Part shown: one piece after another, positions 10,073 through 20,700 of the stretch
Position numbering within the stretch: position 1 is the stretch's first letter
How the letters are laid out: each line of letters opens with the position of its first letter
NCBI GenBank assembly: GCA_002238525.1
Contig: MPMN01000015.1
Coordinates: 1 to 49,176 of the forward strand
Direction of reading: 5' to 3'
Source: Flavobacteriaceae bacterium bin25
GTDB lineage: Bacteria > Bacteroidota > Bacteroidia > Flavobacteriales > Flavobacteriaceae
Length of the DNA stretch: 49,176 nt
Program-made: the position numbers and the translations under genes
Notes under the pieces: generated by a model
The model's database searches: none
What the model was told of the DNA's origin: nothing
The model's input: only the letters and a program-made list of their open reading frames with translations

Positions 10073-11085
10073 TCTCCTTTTGGATCCATTTCTATAAATC
10101 CATTATTGGTTCTTATTGGCACTTGAATATTGTTGGTGAACAAAGAACCTGTCCCGAGACCTTGCTCCAATTTTATATTAAACTGGGCGAGCCAATTGGC
10201 TAGTGCATTCAATCCAACATTACTTTCCAGAGCACTTGTCATCCACCATCGCACCTTCAAAGAATCGGCAATTTCGATCCATTCATTGACTTGGCTAAAC
10301 CCCCCAATCAAGCTTGGTTTTAGAACAATGTAACGAGGCTTAACAAAAAAAAGGAATAGCGATTTTTCTTCATATGAAAGTTTACTTGCAATAGTGATAT
10401 CTTCATCAAGTGCAATCGGAATTGAGCTTTTTCTGCGAAGTTTTCTCATGTCATCTGGTTTTCTCGTCTTAATTGGTTGTTCTATGGAATGAATAGAAAA
10501 TTCACTTAGTTGAGCAATTTTATCAAGTGCTTCTTCATATGAAAACGCTCCATTGGCATCCAACCGAATTTTTATTCTTTTCGAATACTTCTCTCTAATA
10601 TATTTTACCAGTGCCAGTTCGCTTTCAAAATCAATAGATCCTATCTTAATCTTGATACACTTATACTTCTGAGATATCAAATGATTGATCTGGTCTTTCA
10701 TATACTGGTAATTACCCATCCACACCAGCCCGTTGATTGGTACTGGTTTATATGCTTTAGTATAGGCGTGTCCCTTTACACCGAGCAACTCTTTATCTAA
10801 ATATGAACTGTGGGCCATTTCTATACCAGTTCTAATCGCTGGAAATCCGGACAAGCTGGGAAGTGTGTTACCTTTGTTTACTGCTTGTATTGTTTCTTGA
10901 AGTTTCTCTTCAAAATCCGGACGATCATCAATACTCAAGTTAGGAATGATACTACATTCTCCTATGCCTGTATACTTTCCTTTTTTCAGAATGATGAAAT
11001 AAGATGTTTTTGAGGTTAATTGACCTCTTGATGTACCAGCGGGAACTTTAAATTTTAGAATCCTTTTTGTGTATCTGGCTTTCAT
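10048..11085 (-). CDS. menC: o-Succinylbenzoate synthase
   Basis: Dehydrates SHCHC to o-succinylbenzoate in menaquinone synthesis. It is an enolase-superfamily protein with the expected ladder of catalytic residues: KIKIGS (Lys), RLDANGAF (Asp), SIEQPI (Glu), ALDEDI (Asp) and VLKPSLIGG (Lys). I prefer the ATG at 11085 (MKARYTKRIL) over an upstream start at 11130 that would lie inside menA; it lies four bases after menA and gives 345 residues, normal for the family. Confidence 0.93.
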   Translation of the reverse strand: MKARYTKRILKFKVPAGTSRGQLTSKTSYFIILKKGKYTGIGECSIIPNLSIDDRPDFEEKLQETIQAVNKGNTLPSLSGFPAIRTGIEMAHSSYLDKELLGVKGHAYTKAYKPVPINGLVWMGNYQYMKDQINHLISQKYKCIKIKIGSIDFESELALVKYIREKYSKRIKIRLDANGAFSYEEALDKIAQLSEFSIHSIEQPIKTRKPDDMRKLRRKSSIPIALDEDITIASKLSYEEKSLFLFFVKPRYIVLKPSLIGGFSQVNEWIEIADSLKVRWWMTSALESNVGLNALANWLAQFNIKLEQGLGTGSLFTNNIQVPIRTNNGFIEMDPKGEWQKLKTI

Positions 11086-11089
11086 GATC

Positions 11090-12004
11090 TTATATTGAAA
11101 ATAGTGATTCGAAAAATAAAATAAATCCAATCAGAAATGTAATTAGTGACATTTGTTTCAATGTCAAATTCATCTTGCTCAATTTTTTGGCTCTTGATAG
11201 GTATAGTGTATTTGATATAAGTAAAATAATTACCGAGCCGAAAACAATTATCTGAAAAAGGTGATTTCCGGGTCGAACAAATTTGAGATATCCAATGGCT
11301 AGTATCACCGATAAAATCAGCAGGTAGTGGTATAGAAAAGATCCTCTAATTCCCAAGATAACTGCTAAAGTGATCTTACCCTTATTTCGGTCGTTTTCTA
11401 TATCCCTGATATTATTGATATTGAGAACTGCTACACAGCATAATCCTATTATAAATGCCCATATAACTCCATTGAATGAGATTTGATGACTCATGATAAA
11501 CTGAGTACCCAAAACAGAAAAGACTCCAAAAAACAACAACACACTCAAATCACCTAGACCGCTATATCCATATGCAAATTTCCCTACGGTATATTTCAGT
11601 GCTGCTATTATTGATAATGCCAAAATCAATCCAATAAAAACAAAATAATCGAAATGGGCTAAGCCAAATGAAATGCTTAAGAAACCAAGACTCAATACAA
11701 TGATCAAAATAATCATAATACTGATGGCTCTTTTGATTTCTCGTATAGTCAATAGTCCTCGTTGGAGAGATCTTTTGGGGCCTTTTCTTTCTTCGTCATC
11801 GGTACCTTTTACAAAATCACCATAATCGTTAGCAAAATTGGCCAGTATTTGTAGGGAAATAGCTGTCATCAGAATCATCAAAAAAACAATCCAGGAAAAT
11901 CCATGTGAATTAATAGTCAGTGAACCACCAACTAAAATACCAGATACAGAAAGCAATAATGTTGGTAGTCTAGCCGTTACTATCCATGCCCTTATTTTCT
12001 TCAT
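11090..12004 (-). CDS. menA: 1,4-Dihydroxy-2-naphthoate polyprenyltransferase
   Basis: Attaches the polyprenyl tail to 1,4-dihydroxy-2-naphthoate to give demethylmenaquinone in the inner membrane. The 304-residue UbiA-family protein has many transmembrane segments, the first prenyl-diphosphate Asp motif in NFANDYGDFVKGTDD and the second in NIRDIENDRNKGK. A basic KGPKRSLQRG follows the first motif, as in MenA. It is preceded by 33 bases after the M81 peptidase gene and followed by menC. Confidence 0.95.
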   Translation of the reverse strand: MKKIRAWIVTARLPTLLLSVSGILVGGSLTINSHGFSWIVFLMILMTAISLQILANFANDYGDFVKGTDDEERKGPKRSLQRGLLTIREIKRAISIMIILIIVLSLGFLSISFGLAHFDYFVFIGLILALSIIAALKYTVGKFAYGYSGLGDLSVLLFFGVFSVLGTQFIMSHQISFNGVIWAFIIGLCCVAVLNINNIRDIENDRNKGKITLAVILGIRGSFLYHYLLILSVILAIGYLKFVRPGNHLFQIIVFGSVIILLISNTLYLSRAKKLSKMNLTLKQMSLITFLIGFILFFESLFSI

Positions 12005-12037
12005 ACATCAAATGCAATGAACGGTAAACTGATTTAT

Positions 12038-13597
12038 TCACTTGACTACTGTAATGAATATGGGGTTTAAATTGGGTTGTTGGTCAAAATTGTCGAGTGG
12101 ATGCATTGGTCTAGAAATTCTTTTATATTCTAGTCTTTTTAAATCTTGATCTACTCCGCCTGGAGTAAGGGCCATCAGCCAACCGTTTTGTGCTTCGTAC
12201 AACTGGGGTACTAGATATCCTATTTTTACAATGACGATATCACTTGATGTTATATCAATACCCAAATCGGTAAAGTCCCTTATATGGTGGTATGGCTTTC
12301 GTTTTTTGGTGACGATTACATCTATATTGCCTATCCGGATAACCAATTCAATTTCCGCATTAGAATCTCCTTCCTTATAGGACATCAGTATCCCATTGAG
12401 TTTTATTGGAGGGGCATAACGATCATCGACTAGAGCACCGACAGTTCCAGAGATTTTCTGGCCAATTTTCGATTTTGAAGCATTTTGTATCAAATCAGGT
12501 CCGGGTATTGAGGCATAAACTACTTTGGGGGCATTTTCTTTCTGTAGTTCATCATAGTGCAATAATTTTTCAAGTGTCCAGGTGACATCGCCGGAACCAC
12601 CAGCGGTAGGGTTGTCTCCCATGTCGCTTATAAAGAATGGTCTTTTGTCACTTGAAATTGCCTGGGAGAGAGCTTCATCTAGGGTAGTTGTTGGTGCTAC
12701 AAATTGAAATTCATTTCGGACATTCCACATATTAAGTGCGAGTTGGTGAGCGACATTTCCGACTAGTTCTTCATCATCTCCTACTGCCATGACTACCGCG
12801 TGATTTCTTGGTTCATCGGCCCATGGGTATCCCATCCAAATACCTGCGTCAATAATCCCTTCTTGGCTAACCAAATCTGGAATTTGGCTATAGAGGCTTT
12901 TGGCAGGCTCAACTCTTGTGGAGGTCTTTTCACCGGGCAACAAAATAGGAACCTTTACCCAAGCCTTAAAGGGAGGCTTTCCTAGTCCATTGGTTAATCT
13001 ATCCACTAAATTTTGGGCTGCTCTCTCTTTAGATTCTAGAGCATCTTCATGTGGAGCCATCCGATAACAAGTAATCAAATCGCTAAATTTTGCAAGTTTT
13101 TTGCTGACATTCCCATGCAAATCCATGGAAGTTGAAATCATCACATGATTTCCTACTACTTTTCTAATTCGCTCTATCAGGTCTCCTTCAGGATCATCAA
13201 GATCTTGGACGCTCATTGCGCCATGAATGTCAAAAAAGATTCCATCAAAGGGACCTTCTTGCTGCAATAACTCCAGTATTTCTTTGGTTAAGGATTCGTA
13301 GGTTTCTCTTTCGACAATTCCCCCAGGAATTGATCGTGCTCTTAATAGGGGTATCCATTCCGCAGCATTTCTTAGGGGAGTACCTTCTGATAAAAAGGGA
13401 TAGCTATCAAAATTTTCTTCACCTCTTCGAACTTTAAATGCATCCAGTTTGGTTACCGCTGGTGAAAAGGTACTTGACTCGATTCCGATACCACAAATAG
13501 CAATTTTAGGAGGATCATTTAAAATCACATAACCAAAACAGTGAAAGCAGGTAAATAGTGCAATAATGCTTAAATGTGGCATAAGGAATTTTTTCAT
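12038..13597 (-). CDS. M81-family metallopeptidase (MlrC/microcystinase C-like), exported
   Basis: A 519-residue protein with an N-terminal hydrophobic segment (residues about 5-25) that looks like a signal peptide. The mature part opens with GIGIESSTFSP and has FFDIHGAMSV, DDPEGDLIERIRK, STSMDLHGNVS and CYRMAPHEDALESKERA, which match the M81/DUF1485 zinc-peptidase family named after MlrC, the enzyme that opens linear microcystin. The C-terminal domain (from about residue 310) carries SDMGDNPTAGGSGD. The natural substrate is unknown. It lies seven bases after leuB and before menA, so it is part of the same transcript. Confidence 0.85.
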   Translation of the reverse strand: MKKFLMPHLSIIALFTCFHCFGYVILNDPPKIAICGIGIESSTFSPAVTKLDAFKVRRGEENFDSYPFLSEGTPLRNAAEWIPLLRARSIPGGIVERETYESLTKEILELLQQEGPFDGIFFDIHGAMSVQDLDDPEGDLIERIRKVVGNHVMISTSMDLHGNVSKKLAKFSDLITCYRMAPHEDALESKERAAQNLVDRLTNGLGKPPFKAWVKVPILLPGEKTSTRVEPAKSLYSQIPDLVSQEGIIDAGIWMGYPWADEPRNHAVVMAVGDDEELVGNVAHQLALNMWNVRNEFQFVAPTTTLDEALSQAISSDKRPFFISDMGDNPTAGGSGDVTWTLEKLLHYDELQKENAPKVVYASIPGPDLIQNASKSKIGQKISGTVGALVDDRYAPPIKLNGILMSYKEGDSNAEIELVIRIGNIDVIVTKKRKPYHHIRDFTDLGIDITSSDIVIVKIGYLVPQLYEAQNGWLMALTPGGVDQDLKRLEYKRISRPMHPLDNFDQQPNLNPIFITVVK

Positions 13598-13604
13598 GGA
13601 AAGT

Positions 13605-14675
13605 TTAGGTTAGTATTTGCTGTACCAGATAATCACCAACATCTGTTGTTGAGTAGCTCTTATGTTTAGGGGTTTCGGCTAAATCTTCGGTGACATACCC
13701 GGATTCTATTGATTGGTTTACTACTTCTCTGATGTGGGAGGCTTCTTGGTTTAGATTAAAACTCATTTCAAACATCATTGCTGCTGACAAAATCGTAGCC
13801 AGGGGGTTGGCGATATTTTTACCTGCAGCTTGGGGGTATGACCCGTGAATGGGTTCATAGAGGGACACCTTATCACCTACAGATGCTGAGGGCATTAAAC
13901 CCATGGAGCCTGAGATTACAGAAGCTTCATCGGTAAGAATATCTCCAAAGAGGTTTTCAGTGATCAAGACATCGTAATCACTAGGCCATTGGATGAGTCG
14001 CATGGCAACTGCATCGACGAATTCATAGCTAACGCTAATCTCTGGATAGTCTGTTTCCATTTCTTGTAGGGTTTCTCTCCAGAGGCGTGAGCTTTCGAGA
14101 ACATTGGCTTTATCTACACAGCATAGTTTCTTTTTTCGTGATGCTGCTAGTTCAAATCCTTTTTTTGCAATTCGTTGAATTTCAAATTTTTTATAGGTAC
14201 AGGTATCAAAAGCGGTTTTTCCATTATCGAGGCGTCCTCTTTTTCCGAAGTAAATTCCACTTGTTAATTCTCGCACAAAGACTAGGTCTGTATTTTCGAT
14301 TCTCTCTCTCTTTAGGGGTGAGCGATCCATCAAAGAGGGAAAAACAAAAGTGGGGCGGATATTTGCATACAGCCCTAGTTTTTGTCGCATTTTCAGCAGA
14401 CCTTGTTCTGGTCTTATTTTTGCTGACGGATCGTTATCGTATTTAGGATCTCCTATAGCTCCGAACATTACGGCATCAGAATCCACACAAATCTGGTGGG
14501 TTTGATCTGGATAGGGTTCTCCTACTGCATCGATTGCACTAGCACCGGTTAGGGCTTTAACCCAGGTGATCTGGTGGTTGTATTTATTGGCGATAGCCTC
14601 ACATACCCTGGTAGCTTGTTCTATTACTTCGCCTCCTATTCCATCTCCGGGTAAAACTGCAATTCTAAGTTTCAT
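13605..14675 (-). CDS. leuB: 3-Isopropylmalate dehydrogenase
   Basis: Oxidises and decarboxylates 3-isopropylmalate in leucine synthesis with NAD; methylmalate is the parallel substrate in the citramalate route. The 356-residue protein has LPGDGIGGEV, the substrate-binding RPEQGLLKMR and VRELTSGIYFG, DAVAMRLIQWPSDYDVLITENLFGD and EPIHGSYPQAAG. It is separated from leuA-leuC-leuD-cimA by a 9-kb accessory island, and an IS5-like element ends 156 bases upstream of its ATG. It leads the operon leuB, M81 peptidase, menA, menC, CPBP and menE. Confidence 0.96.
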   Translation of the reverse strand: MKLRIAVLPGDGIGGEVIEQATRVCEAIANKYNHQITWVKALTGASAIDAVGEPYPDQTHQICVDSDAVMFGAIGDPKYDNDPSAKIRPEQGLLKMRQKLGLYANIRPTFVFPSLMDRSPLKRERIENTDLVFVRELTSGIYFGKRGRLDNGKTAFDTCTYKKFEIQRIAKKGFELAASRKKKLCCVDKANVLESSRLWRETLQEMETDYPEISVSYEFVDAVAMRLIQWPSDYDVLITENLFGDILTDEASVISGSMGLMPSASVGDKVSLYEPIHGSYPQAAGKNIANPLATILSAAMMFEMSFNLNQEASHIREVVNQSIESGYVTEDLAETPKHKSYSTTDVGDYLVQQILT

Positions 14676-14831
14676 ATCAAAATTCTAATCTAATGCTTTG
14701 CACTAATTCAGGTCGAAATGTAACTAATTTAGACTTATGTTTTCTAACACGGCTTAAGATGTCATTTATTGGGTATCTGCTAGTGTTATCCTTCCGAAGC
14801 TAGGGAATTTTCGTAAATTTTTTAACTACTG

Positions 14832-16302
14832 GAGACCTTTGCATTTTCTGGCTTAACCCAATTTTTGGTTTTTTTACTTAGTAATTACTCAATTCGTACT
14901 TATAGTCATCTTTTTCTTGGTAATGTTTCACTAAATATATCCATATCATGCCCTAATAGGCTTATTTTCCGCTTTCTTTACACCTTATTTTACCATCAGA
15001 TACACCAATCCCGGAGAACGCTTCAAATGGTATACTATAGCCTCTAATACCATTTAAACATTATATTTACTCATAGAAAATTTAATGCCTAAGTTGTTTA
15101 ACCGTAGAGTAAACATATAAACTTATTGAGTAATGTAGTGTTCGTTATGGTATAATATATGCTGATGATGAACTTTCTCTAAGCCTTTCAGCCTAGTGAT
15201 ATGGCAACCAAACCCCGATGTAAACCACCAAAAGTCTGTTTCTCGCTCCATCATTTCTTACTAATCTCTTTATTTCTCTGTTTCGGTTCCTTTGTCAGGG
15301 GCTTGTGTCTATATCCTTTTTCCATAATCAATGACTTACTGCCCATTTCTTCCAGCAATCGATCATTTTTTTGGACTTATACCCTTTTTCCCCATCACCT
15401 CTGTACGCTCATCTTCAGGAACTTTCTCCAACCCCTGACTATCATGCTCATTGGTAGGAGTGGTATGAACACCAAGTATCAAGCCATCATCCTTAGTCGC
15501 TATATGCCTCTTGTAGCCAAAGTAGGTCTTTAAACGCTACCAGGTGACGCACCTGTTTTTAAACCACCGAGCTTCATGATCCGCATGGGGACTTTCTTCT
15601 TCTTTCTTCTGGTGATATTTCTCTTCTTCCATTACTTCCGTATCTGAACGGGTATCTTCTTTTCTATCCTCAGCCATTTGATGATCCAACTTCCCCTTCG
15701 GAGAAAAAGGACTCAAGGTAAGCGATGCATCAACGATGGCTGTGCCTTTGACCATCAACCCCTTTTCGGGTCATCGTTTGTTCACCATCAATATGATGGG
15801 CTGATACAACTCCTTTCTAGTCAATTCCGAACGAAATCAGGATAAAGTGATATGGTCAGGAACACTGTCCATTAATTCTAAGCCACAAAACCGACAAAAA
15901 CTGATGCTATCCATAGTCAAGTCTTCTGTTTTAACATCTGAAAGACCATACCATGCCGAAATCAACTGCATTTTAAATAGGATCATCGGATGATAGGCTT
16001 TTTGACCTCTTTGCTTTTTACCGGGCTTATAATGAATGACTATATACTCTTCGATTGGTTTCCAGTCAATGATGGTGTTGATTTGTTTGAAAAATTAGCT
16101 TGATGAGGAGGCACTCCTAGTGTTGGTGTGGTTCGAAAAAACTCATTTGTATAGAATGACAAGATTTGAAACGCATAGCGAAAGCCAAGATACAACAATG
16201 AGTTGAATTATACAAGTATTTTAAGTCAATGTCAAATAAATTTCTAAACTCGATTAATTCACATATTCTAATGCTATTACTAAAATTTAGTGCAAAGGTC
16301 TC
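14832..16302. mobile_element. IS5-family insertion sequence, complete ends, inactive
   Basis: Terminal inverted repeats GAGACCTTTGCA (14832-14843) and TGCAAAGGTCTC (16291-16302) bound 1471 bases. The trinucleotide ACT occurs beside both ends (one base removed on the left) and may be the target duplication. The inside carries a minus-strand transposase broken by stops and frameshifts. A shorter copy lies at 30104-30895 and a solo right end at 47945-48141. About 330 bases between the left end and the recognisable transposase (14850-15180) hold nothing I can identify. Confidence 0.75.
15200..16115 (-). pseudogene. IS5-family transposase, degraded
   Basis: Read on the minus strand, fragments match the 30.1-30.9 kb copy. 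The N-terminal part (around 16090-15830) contains YHPMILFKMQLISAWYGLS-like sequence and is interrupted by a stop near 16100. The middle part at 15758-15537 carries KGTAIVDASLTLSP, the first catalytic Asp region of IS5 DDE transposases. Beyond that, frameshifted sequence gives a second-Asp-like region with GVHTTPTNEHDS. No frame covers the whole protein, so it cannot be active. Confidence 0.75.
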
Positions 16303-16472
16303 ACTAGATTACTCCTAATATGAGTTATTCGGCTGTAATGCACTTTACGAAATTATTCGTGTATAAGTTTCTTTATTCTTCCAACAAAATCCAGTATTAT
16401 TTTCAGTAAAACATCCACAAAAGATTCTAGTGCAAATTCAATAATCCTTAAAAAACTCTTTTTTCGATGAGG

Positions 16473-16501
16473 TTGCTTGATACAAAAAACTATTATATTT
16501 G
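16473..16501 (+). promoter_or_regulatory. Bacteroidota-type promoter ahead of the poly-C gene
   Basis: TTG at 16473-16475 and TATATTTG at 16494-16501 are 18 bases apart and fit the -33/-7 consensus. An ATG follows only five bases after the -7 box (16507), so a message from this promoter would be leaderless or nearly so. This ATG reads into the nine-C tract. Confidence 0.6.
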
Positions 16502-16531
16502 TTGCGATGAACGAATCAGCTATTAGAAATA

Positions 16532-16540
16532 CCCCCCCCC
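16532..16540 (+). repeat. Homopolymeric tract of nine C, candidate phase-variation switch
   Basis: Nine consecutive C in otherwise AT-rich DNA, 25 bases after the ATG at 16507. With nine C that reading frame stops at 16570-16572 after 21 codons. With ten (or seven) C it would run uninterrupted through 17750, giving a protein of about 414 residues. Long C runs near the 5' end of surface-associated genes are a classic slipped-strand switch; here the effect is inferred. Confidence 0.6.
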
Positions 16541-16736
16541 AGATTATTCTGAATATCAGTCACTTAGGCTAAAACACAGCCCACTTTTTACCCATCACTT
16601 TTCTTTTTTCGAGTCTCCTAGCATAGGCTTCTGCTCTGCTTTCGGCTTCCCAAAGAAGTGTTCATCTTCTATTTCAACTAAACAATTTTATACTGGAATA
16701 GATCTCGATATCGAAGCAGAAGACCTAATCAGCGAT

Positions 16737-17750
16737 TTGTTGAAAGATGGATTTGAACGTTTATTGAAAGAAAATCCCGCCCTTAGAAACAAACAACTCT
16801 ATGATGAATATCGGACCAACAATAATGTCCACCTCATCTTGGATACTGTCCGCATTATCCCCCAGCAGGTGGAAGGACAGATTGCCTATGTCGTAGAACT
16901 TCGATTTCTCTGGCAATCACAAAATCAATTCGGAGTATTACGCAGCATAGTCGGGGTAACTGCTGCTAGCTATGAACTGATCGATGGAAACTTATGGTCC
17001 GGAATTGATGCCGTGGACTATGCAGAGAAAGGGGATCTTTCCACCATCAAAGAGTTTTACCGGACTCTTTTACGCTATAACAACGATTGGACACTCTATA
17101 CCCCCAACGATAGCGATGCCAAAATCATCAGAGTAGGGAATGCAACCCTTGGAGGCATCATCAAAAAGTACCGAAGTCTCGCTCCCATTTCATGCCAAGA
17201 ATATGAAAATGCAGTCCTCGAATTACTGGAAGAAATAAAAGAACCACTAGGAAAGGGTAAGGATGTAGAACAATACATTGCTACCATAGGCTTTACAGAG
17301 GATAACGGCAAAAGCCAATCAGTGATAGAAGATTGTGCTACCATTTGGAAAGACGATCATGCCGTACGAAAAAACTTTCTAAACGCCAATTGGGACGATT
17401 TGATGGATGAAGTACTAGCCCTTTCTGCTTTCCTATCCGATTATCAACCTCCTGATCAAGTGGATGCTTTTTGTCCATACATCGATCAGGTGATCCAAGA
17501 TGTCAAAGTCAAAAGAAATCTGGATCTGCCTACGATAAAAGACATTGATGGTATTGCTGATGCGTACCATGGTGATCTCTGTGGTCAAATAAACGATAAA
17601 TACAATGATAAATACTCTTTTGAGAGTGCCCCAGAGCAAAGAGAGTACATCCCTACCCAGTGGAAGAGCTTTTTGACGAGGCTCCACACCAGTCTCAACC
17701 AGTACCAACCTATCTCTCTATCACAATTCACCAGTGAACAACAACCTTAA
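16737..17750 (+). CDS. Hypothetical protein, probably 5'-extended and under a poly-C switch
   Basis: I do not recognise this protein. The TTG at 16737 gives 337 residues, but the same frame is open back to 16527 with no other start codon, which suggests that the real start is the ATG at 16507 across the nine-C tract, or that the gene has lost its 5' end. It is a soluble-looking mixed alpha/beta protein with no signal peptide or membrane segment, a pair of aromatic-rich strands (VVELRFLWQSQNQFGVLRSIVG), and an acidic middle. The stop lies 20 bases before the lipoprotein gene at 17771, so the two are probably cotranscribed. The region 16541-16736 is less protein-like than the rest (rich in S, F, H), which weakens the long version. 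Confidence 0.6.
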   Translation: MLKDGFERLLKENPALRNKQLYDEYRTNNNVHLILDTVRIIPQQVEGQIAYVVELRFLWQSQNQFGVLRSIVGVTAASYELIDGNLWSGIDAVDYAEKGDLSTIKEFYRTLLRYNNDWTLYTPNDSDAKIIRVGNATLGGIIKKYRSLAPISCQEYENAVLELLEEIKEPLGKGKDVEQYIATIGFTEDNGKSQSVIEDCATIWKDDHAVRKNFLNANWDDLMDEVLALSAFLSDYQPPDQVDAFCPYIDQVIQDVKVKRNLDLPTIKDIDGIADAYHGDLCGQINDKYNDKYSFESAPEQREYIPTQWKSFLTRLHTSLNQYQPISLSQFTSEQQP

Positions 17751-17770
17751 AAACAATCCTATTAATACAT

Positions 17771-20700
17771 ATGATGAATCTAAATTTATTTTACACTTTA
17801 TTCCACAAGTATAAAATTTTGATGCTTGTGGTCATTCTATTTTCCTGTAGTGATGATGGTATGCCTGAACCAAATGAACCGCCAACAGTTATGACACCGG
17901 AAACGCCTGAGCCAACCCAAACTGAGAAGTACACTATCTCCACTTCAGCAGGAACAGGAGGTACAATCACCGGAAATCAAACGATTGAAAGTGGTCAGTC
18001 CGTGAGCATTACTGCCACAGCCCTAGAGCACTATCAATTAAAAGAATGGACCGGCGATTGTGGAACATTTGATAAAAACAATCTAAAAATATCCTTCACC
18101 GCATCCAAGAATTGTCAGGTATCAGCCGTGTTTGAAAAAATACCTTACACCATCACCGCTACCTCCACCTCGGGAGGTTCCATTGATGAACAGACAGAAC
18201 TCAATAAAGTACAGGGTGATACGGTTACCTTCACGGCAATCCCCGAAGAGAACTTTCAATTCAGCTTATGGAAAACAAATGAAGATTCGGATTGTCCAAC
18301 GCTATCGGAACCAACAAATCCAGAAGTAGAGTTTACTGTACAGGGGGATTGTCAGCTGGAAGCAGTATTTATGAAACAGCCCAGAACAATCACCACAAGC
18401 ACAAGTTCCGAGGAAGGTGGTAGCATCACCCCGACAACCGTTGTGGAGCATGGGGATTCGGTAACGATAACAGCAGAGCCGGATGAAAACTATGAGCTGA
18501 CAGAATGGACCAGCAATTGTGGCGATTTTAGCAAAGAGGAACTAGAAATCAGTTTTACTGTGGAGAAAGATTGCCAGATAGAAGCAGTATTTACCGAAAT
18601 ATCGGCAACTCCGATAACCATTGATGAAAAGGGTACCATCAAGATAGAAGATGGAAACGAACATCTGATTGGGGAAACGATAACAATCAATGTTGATGAT
18701 CAAGAGGAAGAGGTCGAATTGGTTGTGGTGGATGATGAGATGCTTCGCAGTAAAGTGAAAAATGGTGAAGACATTGAGAATGTAGTGACCACTTATGTGG
18801 AAGACATGAGCGAATTATTTATGGGGGATGACGAGATTGATCAGGACATCAGTTCCTGGGATGTCAGTAATGTGACCGATATGAGTAAAATGTTTGAGGG
18901 GAACTCAAGTTTTAACCAAGATATCAGTTCCTGGGATGTCAGTAATGTGACGGATATGAGTAGGATGTTCCTAGGAAGCACGAGTTTTGACCAAGATATC
19001 AGCGATTGGGATGTTAGTAAGGTAACCACAATGGAGCGTATGTTTGCTTTGAGTGATGAACTTCCAAGTGTAAGCCAGATAGACCTAAGAAACCAAAATA
19101 GAGCCAATAGAAATGCCGAAGTAAATAATATGGACTTTAATCAAGACATCTCTAAATGGAATGTGGGTAATGTAATAGATATGACTTTGATGTTCGCTGG
19201 GGCTGTGGCTTTTAATCAGGATATTAGTGATTGGGATACCAGCAAAGTAAGTACTTTCTATGGTATGTTCTGTGGTGCTACTTCCTTTAATCAAAATTTA
19301 GAAAAATGGAATATAAGTAATGCCACTGATTTATCCTATATGTTTTCGGCTGCCACCGAATTTAATCAGGATATTAGTGATTGGAATGTCAGTGATGCTA
19401 GAAATATGTATGCAATGTTTTACAACGCAGAATCTTTCAATCAACCACTAAATGATTGGAATGTGAGCAATGTAACCGATATGGGATGGATGTTTGCTAA
19501 TGCCAAGGCTTTTAATAAAGATATCAGCGGTTGGGATGTCAGCAATGTAACCAATATGAGGAGTCTTTTTGATGGGGCTGTGGCTTTTAATCGAGATATC
19601 GGCAGTTGGGAAGTAGGCAATGTGACCAATATGAGAAGTATGTTTCGGGGGGCTGTTGCTTTTGATGGAAATATTGGCGATTGGAAAGATAAACTCAGCA
19701 ATGTGATCCATATGGGCGAAATGTTTTCCGGAGCCATTCAGTTCAATCAGAATATTAGTGGTTGGAGCATCAATAGTGAAGCCAATATGTACCGAATGTT
19801 TTATAATGCTAAAAACTTCAGTCATGACCTAAGTTCATGGAGAGACAATGTTATTGCTAATAACACCGATAGGAGAGAAATTTGTGTTGGGTCTAAGGCG
19901 AATTGTCCCTTTGATGATATAGAATTAACTAGAAATGATGAGTGTAAAATAATTAAAGGGACTAATCCGGCTTTGTGTATAGCTAGCAATGGTGTCACCA
20001 TAAAATTGCATGACGCAGATCAATACTTTGATACAAATGGCAATTTGAATAGTAGGGCAGCAGAATTGATAGGTAGTACCGTAGAAGTAGACTACGGAAC
20101 AGATGAGAAAGGAAAGGTCGAATATATTATTGTGAGTCGTGAAACATTAGAACAGTTAATTTTGAATGGAGATCTTGTAGAAAATGCAGTTACCAGTTTA
20201 ATTACGGATATGAGTCGATTGTTATATAATCGTTACGGTCGAAAAACATTTTATCAAGATATTAGGTCATGGGATGTAAGCAATGTAACCAATATGCAAG
20301 AGATGTTCCGTGAGTCTCCTTTCAATCAACCGCTAAATGATTGGGATGTAAGCAATGTAACCAATATGGAAAATATGTTTGCAGAAGCACGTGAATTCGA
20401 TCAACCACTAAATGATTGGGATGTAAGCAATGTAACCAATATGTTTGGGATGTTTCAGCTTGCAGATTCTTTTAACCAACCACTAAATGATTGGGATGTA
20501 CGCAATGTAACCAATATGGGGGCGATGTTCTATGATGCGGATAAATTCAATCAGCCACTAAATGATTGGGATACAAGAAAAGTGAAATATATGAGTTATA
20601 TGTTTGCAGATGATAGTTATGATGACACTCCCGCTTTTAACAATACCCTCAATGGTTGGGATACCAGTAGTGTAACTACAATGGAAAGAATGTTTGAGTA

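Noticed and set aside
15541-15555. Palindrome CAGGTGACGCACCTG in the IS5 copy as a fourth hairpin insertion
   Set aside because: The second IS5 copy has related sequence at the same place (30312 region), so it is not an insertion, and its core differs from the PVTG elements.
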